A DNA stretch of 55,239 nucleotides, from the NCBI GenBank assembly GCA_001465025.1, contig LNDO01000087.1, positions 1 to 55,239 of the forward strand. The letters are read 5' to 3'. Shown piece by piece: positions 51,230-55,239 of this stretch. Both the position numbers and the translations under genes were made by a program. The notes beneath the pieces are model-generated. The model made no database searches. It was not told the DNA's origin and saw nothing but the letters and a program-made list of their open reading frames with translations. Each line of letters opens with the position of its first letter. The stretch's first letter is position 1. This DNA is from Pseudomonas sp. Ga0074129 (lineage in GTDB: Bacteria; Pseudomonadota; Gammaproteobacteria; Pseudomonadales; Pseudomonadaceae).

Positions 51230-53282
51230 AAACAGGTCTAGCTCTCTTCATTTCCTTACTGTAGCTGAGGAGCGTGCTGAAACAGAGCTTAAATTCACTG
51301 CAGAATGTAAGAACACGGCGAAAATATATGCATATGACTTAAGTGGCAAGCCATACTCTGATTCGTTTCGGGATGTGCTCGGAGTAGTGGTTTGGGCTAT
51401 TTACCGGCGAAGAAATATGATGGGGCATTTAAGTCGGTTGGCGATCATCGAGATACTTCCAAGGTTCTTTAAATTTCTTGAAAATGTTCTGATATATAGG
51501 GCAGAGCAACTGTCAGGGGATACGCTGCGTTACTTTGCGGAATGGCTAAAAAAGGATAAGAGTTTAAGCTATTCAACTGCGGCCTCTATGTATCGAAAAA
51601 TTTCACCCGTATTTTTGCAAATGAGTAACCATTATAAGGTTAGCGATAGTTTTGTTCCCGTTCGTAATGCCTTTCCCAAGTCAAGCTCGCTTGTCTCGTC
51701 CTGTGTTGGATATGATCAGAAAGAGTTGAAAAGTATTCTCAATACGGCTGTGCGCGGGATGCGTGAAAGTGCGTCTAGGTTTGAGAAGGCGTATCAGCCT
51801 AGATGGATAGGAATAGCTCCGCCATTAGAAGATGTGGCTCCTATTGGTCCGGGTGGCAATAGGTCATATTGGGCCAGTGAAGAATATAGAATCTGGTGGT
51901 GGGAGAATAATTGTGGATGTATGAGGCTTAATAGTAATGCACTGTACAAGCTGCCAAAAGGGCAGACTTTTTTTCAGTCTACGGCACTAGACGGTAAAAA
52001 AGGTACTGTTGAGTATTTAAACGAATTTTATGACCGCATAGGTGCTGGCCCTGATTATCAACCAAAGTATTTGGGGTTGCCTTGTCCTATCAATTACCGT
52101 ACGCCATGGAAAAAGAAAGATTATCTTGTCTGGTACTGGGAAAACAAATTAGGTTGCAGAGCTCTATCTGGCGGTGAATTGAAGAAGATTGCGCCAGAGT
52201 TCTGGGGTGCCTTGAAAGAATATTTTGGGGGAAGGATAAAGGATTTTTACAAGGAGTTGGGTGTATATCGCTGGGTTCAAGCAGAGGATTTGATTCCATA
52301 TTATTTGTTGCTCTTGATTAGAACGCAGCTGAATCCATCTACTATTCAGCGCCTGACATTAGACTGCCTAGTTCCTGACCCGTTGGATGATGGTCGTGTC
52401 ATGATTGACTGGAAAAAGTATCGGTCTTTTAAGAAAGGAATGACCATTCCTGCTGATAAAGGCAGCGATGGCTGGCCTGCGATGATAATTAAACGGGTGA
52501 TTGCTATTACTGAGTCTATTAGGGAAGACGGCCAAGAGGAGTTGTGGGTTGCAAACGCCAATCGTTTCAAAATTAGCCAGCCTCTAGGTGGCTCTGCATT
52601 TAAAAGGGCTCTTCAAGCGTTTTCAAAAAAACATGCATTAACAAGCTCTGATGGTAAGCCTTTATCTATTCAGGCGCGACTGATTCGTCCAGCAATGGCT
52701 TGGAGTGAATACTTAAGAACTGAAGATATGAACTATCTTCAGGCGTTATTAGGGCATGCTAGGCTTTCAACAACTGCTGATTATTTGAGGCGGTTAGATG
52801 ATCCTATCTTTCTGACTCGACGGGCAGTTCATCAGGATGCAGTTTTTGTTCGGCTTTCTTCTGCTGAAGATGGCTCTTTAATTAGCGAATCTCTGGAAGT
52901 AAGTGAGAGTGCTCAAGGAATGCACGAGGCTCTTTTAAATCACTGCAAGAATCCGTTGAAGTCTCCTGTTTCTGGTCAAAAAACTGGGTCCTTCTGTAGT
53001 GCTAGTAGTGAGGTGTGTTTGGGGTGTCAGAATTTAATCATAACCTTTGTTGATATAAAGAAATATTTCTGCTTTATTGGCTTTTATGATTATCTTTTGC
53101 AAGTTGGTGATGTGACTGATTTGGAGCACAGGAAGGCTGTTTCTGAGAAGCGCTTCATTTGGGAGAATTATATACTTGTAAAGTATGACTCAGGCGTTGT
53201 TGAGAGAATAAGGTCTGAGGCTTTGGCTTCTCCAATTCCGGAGTGGGATATTTCCCTGTATGAGGAGAGAAAGCATGGGTGA
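51222..53282 (+). CDS. Large tyrosine recombinase-like protein 2 of trio, degenerate active site
   Basis: The 686-aa protein has an N-terminal SAM-like domain to about residue 200. Two copies of a Trp-rich module follow, starting at residues 214 and 293 and sharing the pattern W...(D/E)Y-x-(I/V)-W-(W/Y)-W-E-N-x-x-G-C. The recombinase domain comes next. Box I reads RTQLNPSTIQR: the catalytic Arg position is N371. In box II the first His is R486 and the second is P490, but R489, H512 (LLGHARLSTT) and Tyr521 (ADYLRR) are kept. The C-terminus has a cysteine cluster (C592, C599, C602). Strand cleavage alone seems doubtful; a structural or target-site role with its partners is likely. AT-rich codon use. 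Confidence 0.78.
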   Translation: MDENRSSSLHFLTVAEERAETELKFTAECKNTAKIYAYDLSGKPYSDSFRDVLGVVVWAIYRRRNMMGHLSRLAIIEILPRFFKFLENVLIYRAEQLSGDTLRYFAEWLKKDKSLSYSTAASMYRKISPVFLQMSNHYKVSDSFVPVRNAFPKSSSLVSSCVGYDQKELKSILNTAVRGMRESASRFEKAYQPRWIGIAPPLEDVAPIGPGGNRSYWASEEYRIWWWENNCGCMRLNSNALYKLPKGQTFFQSTALDGKKGTVEYLNEFYDRIGAGPDYQPKYLGLPCPINYRTPWKKKDYLVWYWENKLGCRALSGGELKKIAPEFWGALKEYFGGRIKDFYKELGVYRWVQAEDLIPYYLLLLIRTQLNPSTIQRLTLDCLVPDPLDDGRVMIDWKKYRSFKKGMTIPADKGSDGWPAMIIKRVIAITESIREDGQEELWVANANRFKISQPLGGSAFKRALQAFSKKHALTSSDGKPLSIQARLIRPAMAWSEYLRTEDMNYLQALLGHARLSTTADYLRRLDDPIFLTRRAVHQDAVFVRLSSAEDGSLISESLEVSESAQGMHEALLNHCKNPLKSPVSGQKTGSFCSASSEVCLGCQNLIITFVDIKKYFCFIGFYDYLLQVGDVTDLEHRKAVSEKRFIWENYILVKYDSGVVERIRSEALASPIPEWDISLYEERKHG

Positions 53283-55155
53283 TCGTTTTGGCTCTCCTCT
53301 GTATTTATTAGCGAGAGACATTGTTCAGGAGTTGAATCATGAACTAGATTTTTATCCTAACCTCAAGGGTGTGTCGGAGTCGGCTAGAGCAAAAATTAAG
53401 ATATCGGCGTTATCTTTCTATAGGGATAATGTCTGGGATTTTTCTACTGAGTATCCAAGTTTACGTTCAAGGGACGTTGTTCTTAAATTTAGCCAAATTC
53501 ATTTTGGGGATGGCAGTGACATAACCATGTCGGGTTATGAAAATTATTTGAATTCGGTTAAGGAGTATTGCTATTCGTTATTGGTCGATCCTCCGTCGAC
53601 ATACCCTAAATGGTCGACTATTTGTGTTGCCATGAACAAGGGGGTTAGGACTCTTTTAAGGTTCATGAGAGAGTCTGGCATCGTTAGGTTTTCTGATGTT
53701 TTCGATATTGATTTTCAAGGTTTTCAAGACTGGGTGGCGGAGTCTGAGAATAAATATGGGGAGTTGATTACCAATAGAACACTTAACTCAAGGATCTATG
53801 GCCTTTCGTGGCTCTACGAACAGTCTGGAAAGCTTACTGATGGGTTAGTTGCTTGGCCTTTTGGAGATAGTCGCAGTGAGACTGAGTGGGCGAAGGATCG
53901 CGCACAAAAGAAACTGCCTAGAAAATATCAAACTACCCCTGAGATGCCGGACTCGGTAGCGAAGAAGTTAATTTTATGTGCGATTGATGATTTGTCTATT
54001 GCTGAAAAGCTGCAGGATTTAAGGGAGAAGCGTAAGGAATATAAGTCTAGGAAATCTGTTTCAAGGAAATTACTGCCATCTGGTGAGTATAGGTATTCTG
54101 TTGAGGTTCTGAATCCATTTCCATGGCATAGATATGGGGTTTCCTCGGCTAATCAAGTAAGAACGTTGGAGTCAAGGCTTCTTATAGCTGGTTATATTTT
54201 GATATCGATGTTTTCAGGTATGCGATTTCATGAGGTGGCTCATATTAAGTTTGGTCGTATTAATAATTGGAGTGTCCGGCAGGTAAGCGTTGACGGTGGC
54301 GTTAGGGATTTTTATTTTTTGGTGTCAAAGACCAATAAGTTGCAGCATGATGCTACCCGCTATCTCTGGCAAACGATTCCCTTTGTTGAGCGTGTTTTAG
54401 ACGCGCTTGAGCAGGGTTTGGCTCATCGTTATACGCGAGGTAATTCTTTTCTTTTTTCAGGCTATGTAAATAATGGCGAAAGAATTGCGCTTTCTACTAT
54501 AAATTGTGCCTTAAAAAAATATGCCGAATTTCATCATGTAGAGTTTAATGGTGAAGTGTGGTCAGTTGCGACACATCAGTTTAGAAAGAAGTTCTCACGA
54601 CTTATGATTAGGAGTGGTCTTGGTTTGGTTGCGCTTCAAGATCAATTGAAGCACTTTGATATTGAGATGACGAAGAATTATGGTGACTTAAATCTCTACT
54701 CTGAATTGCAGCAGGAGAAATTTACCCTGTCTAGAGAGAAGTACGACGAAATTATGCTGACTCAGGTCCCTATTATTGGTGGTGGTGCTGATGAGGTTGA
54801 GGGGTATAGGAAGGCTTTTATGGGTATGCCTGCCGATGATAGAGAGCAGCTCTTGGATAATCTATCCAAGAAAGCGCTTATTGAGCAAATGGATGATGGC
54901 TTGTGTATGTTTAGAGCCAAGAAGGCGCTTTGTGGGGGAGATAGTGCAAACTGTCGACCGGCAGATTGTAATAACTCTATTATTCCTGCTGAAGGTATGA
55001 GGCGAACCTTGACCTGGCGTAAGAGCGAGAATCAAAGAATGAGAGACTTCTTTTCTGGTCAGCCATTAAAGGTGGCCCATTTAGATGACAGGATCTCTGA
55101 AATTGATAAATTGCTCAGTCAAATGGATGGCTTAAATTGTGACCTGAATTCATAG
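53275..55155 (+). CDS. Large tyrosine recombinase 3 of trio (catalytically complete)
   Basis: The 626-aa protein starts at ATG 53275, after GAGGAGA and with an eight-base overlap (ATGGGTGA) with the preceding gene. A GTG-type start five codons upstream is less likely. The long N-terminal DNA-binding region (about 1-290) contains a core-binding-like part (YPKWSTICVAMNKGVRTLLRF). Catalytic residues: R317 in SGMRFHE, Lys in VSKTNK, H434-Q-F-R437-K438, H460 in LKHFD and Tyr469 in KNYGD. A C-terminal cysteine cluster (C544, C553, C560, C565) could bind zinc. The size resembles TnpB of Tn554. It is the last gene visible in the unit. Confidence 0.85.
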   Translation: MGDRFGSPLYLLARDIVQELNHELDFYPNLKGVSESARAKIKISALSFYRDNVWDFSTEYPSLRSRDVVLKFSQIHFGDGSDITMSGYENYLNSVKEYCYSLLVDPPSTYPKWSTICVAMNKGVRTLLRFMRESGIVRFSDVFDIDFQGFQDWVAESENKYGELITNRTLNSRIYGLSWLYEQSGKLTDGLVAWPFGDSRSETEWAKDRAQKKLPRKYQTTPEMPDSVAKKLILCAIDDLSIAEKLQDLREKRKEYKSRKSVSRKLLPSGEYRYSVEVLNPFPWHRYGVSSANQVRTLESRLLIAGYILISMFSGMRFHEVAHIKFGRINNWSVRQVSVDGGVRDFYFLVSKTNKLQHDATRYLWQTIPFVERVLDALEQGLAHRYTRGNSFLFSGYVNNGERIALSTINCALKKYAEFHHVEFNGEVWSVATHQFRKKFSRLMIRSGLGLVALQDQLKHFDIEMTKNYGDLNLYSELQQEKFTLSREKYDEIMLTQVPIIGGGADEVEGYRKAFMGMPADDREQLLDNLSKKALIEQMDDGLCMFRAKKALCGGDSANCRPADCNNSIIPAEGMRRTLTWRKSENQRMRDFFSGQPLKVAHLDDRISEIDKLLSQMDGLNCDLNS

Positions 55156-55239
55156 AATAAGTGCAACGCTTGAAACGATAGGCAGAGGGCCAGCCACCGG
55201 TAGAATCCAGGCTCTCACACCAAAGGATTCAAGCGCAGA
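55156..55239. other. Sequence after the trio, up to the window end
   Basis: 84 bases. CGCTTGAA at 55167-55174 and TTCAAGCG at 55228-55235 form an 8-bp inverted repeat 53 bases apart. The sequence is GC-richer than the trio, so it may be the edge of another element or of cargo. Nothing firm. Confidence 0.3.

Larger units (their letters stand above)
49838..55239 (+). mobile_element. Integrative element with three tyrosine recombinase-like genes, inserted in msrA (right end outside window)
   Basis: The left boundary is the exact point where msrA homology stops (49837/49838). From there the sequence is clearly AT-richer and carries three same-strand recombinase-like genes in one unit, in the order 373, 686 and 626 aa. 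Large paired tyrosine recombinases are known from Tn554-type transposons. Three adjacent ones are known from RIT elements, and recombinase trios mark the gamma-mobile-trio islands. I cannot decide among these families by eye. The other msrA half and the cargo must lie to the right of the window. Confidence 0.75.

Noticed and set aside
55167-55235. Insertion-sequence terminal repeats after the recombinase trio
   Set aside because: Only eight complementary bases 53 apart and no transposase in view; listed only as a low-confidence note.

Overview
The window reads as a chromosomal segment of a Pseudomonas-type gammaproteobacterium. It is GC-rich with short intergenic gaps. The run priA-rpmE-nuclease-maeB-ponA-pilMNOPQ-aroKB-SPOR protein-gltBD-hemE-parA-like-usp-metY-tauE-selO-mscK-cvrA-acyl-CoA dehydrogenase-rlmJ-msrA follows, as I recall it, the Pseudomonas aeruginosa PAO1 order from about PA5050 down to PA5018. 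This is a recollection of synteny, not a computed alignment.

Layout. 1-4033: two orphan periplasmic solute-binding proteins around a flavoprotein, then a REC-REC-GGDEF diguanylate cyclase. 4091-8964: dbpA, a priA gene whose 3' end is frameshifted by an apparent deletion, rpmE, and a secreted thermonuclease-like protein whose signal-peptide codons contain the rpmE terminator. 9198-12989: malic enzyme and penicillin-binding protein 1A, convergent. 13171-21375: the type IV pilus alignment operon pilMNOPQ (with a marked drop in GC from pilO to pilQ), then aroK, aroB and an ATPase/SPOR cell-division protein. 21613-28811: glutamate synthase gltBD and hemE. 28894-36214: ParA-like ATPase, universal stress protein, hotdog thioesterase, trxC, metY, a TauE-family permease and selO. 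36290-43652: mscK, a K+/H+ antiporter and an acyl-CoA dehydrogenase. 43947-49561: nitronate monooxygenase, rlmJ, an HD-GYP protein, and a PadR regulator divergent from a retinol-saturase-like oxidoreductase with twin matching palindromes between them.

Repeats are prominent: REP-type hairpins, a roughly 140-bp MITE-like element in two copies whose right ends abut the stop codons of neighbouring genes, and a 237-bp-period duplication of the selO 3' end.

The accessory part is 49838-55239. The 3' portion of msrA ends abruptly at codons for Gln-Gly-Met-Arg, and an AT-rich element begins there. It carries three translationally coupled, full-length tyrosine-recombinase-like genes (373, 686 and 626 aa). 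The first and third have complete catalytic sets. The middle one lacks the first catalytic arginine, has a duplicated Trp-rich module, and ends in a cysteine cluster. The element runs off the right edge of the window, so its cargo and the other half of msrA are not visible. This trio is the best candidate here for an under-described mobile system.
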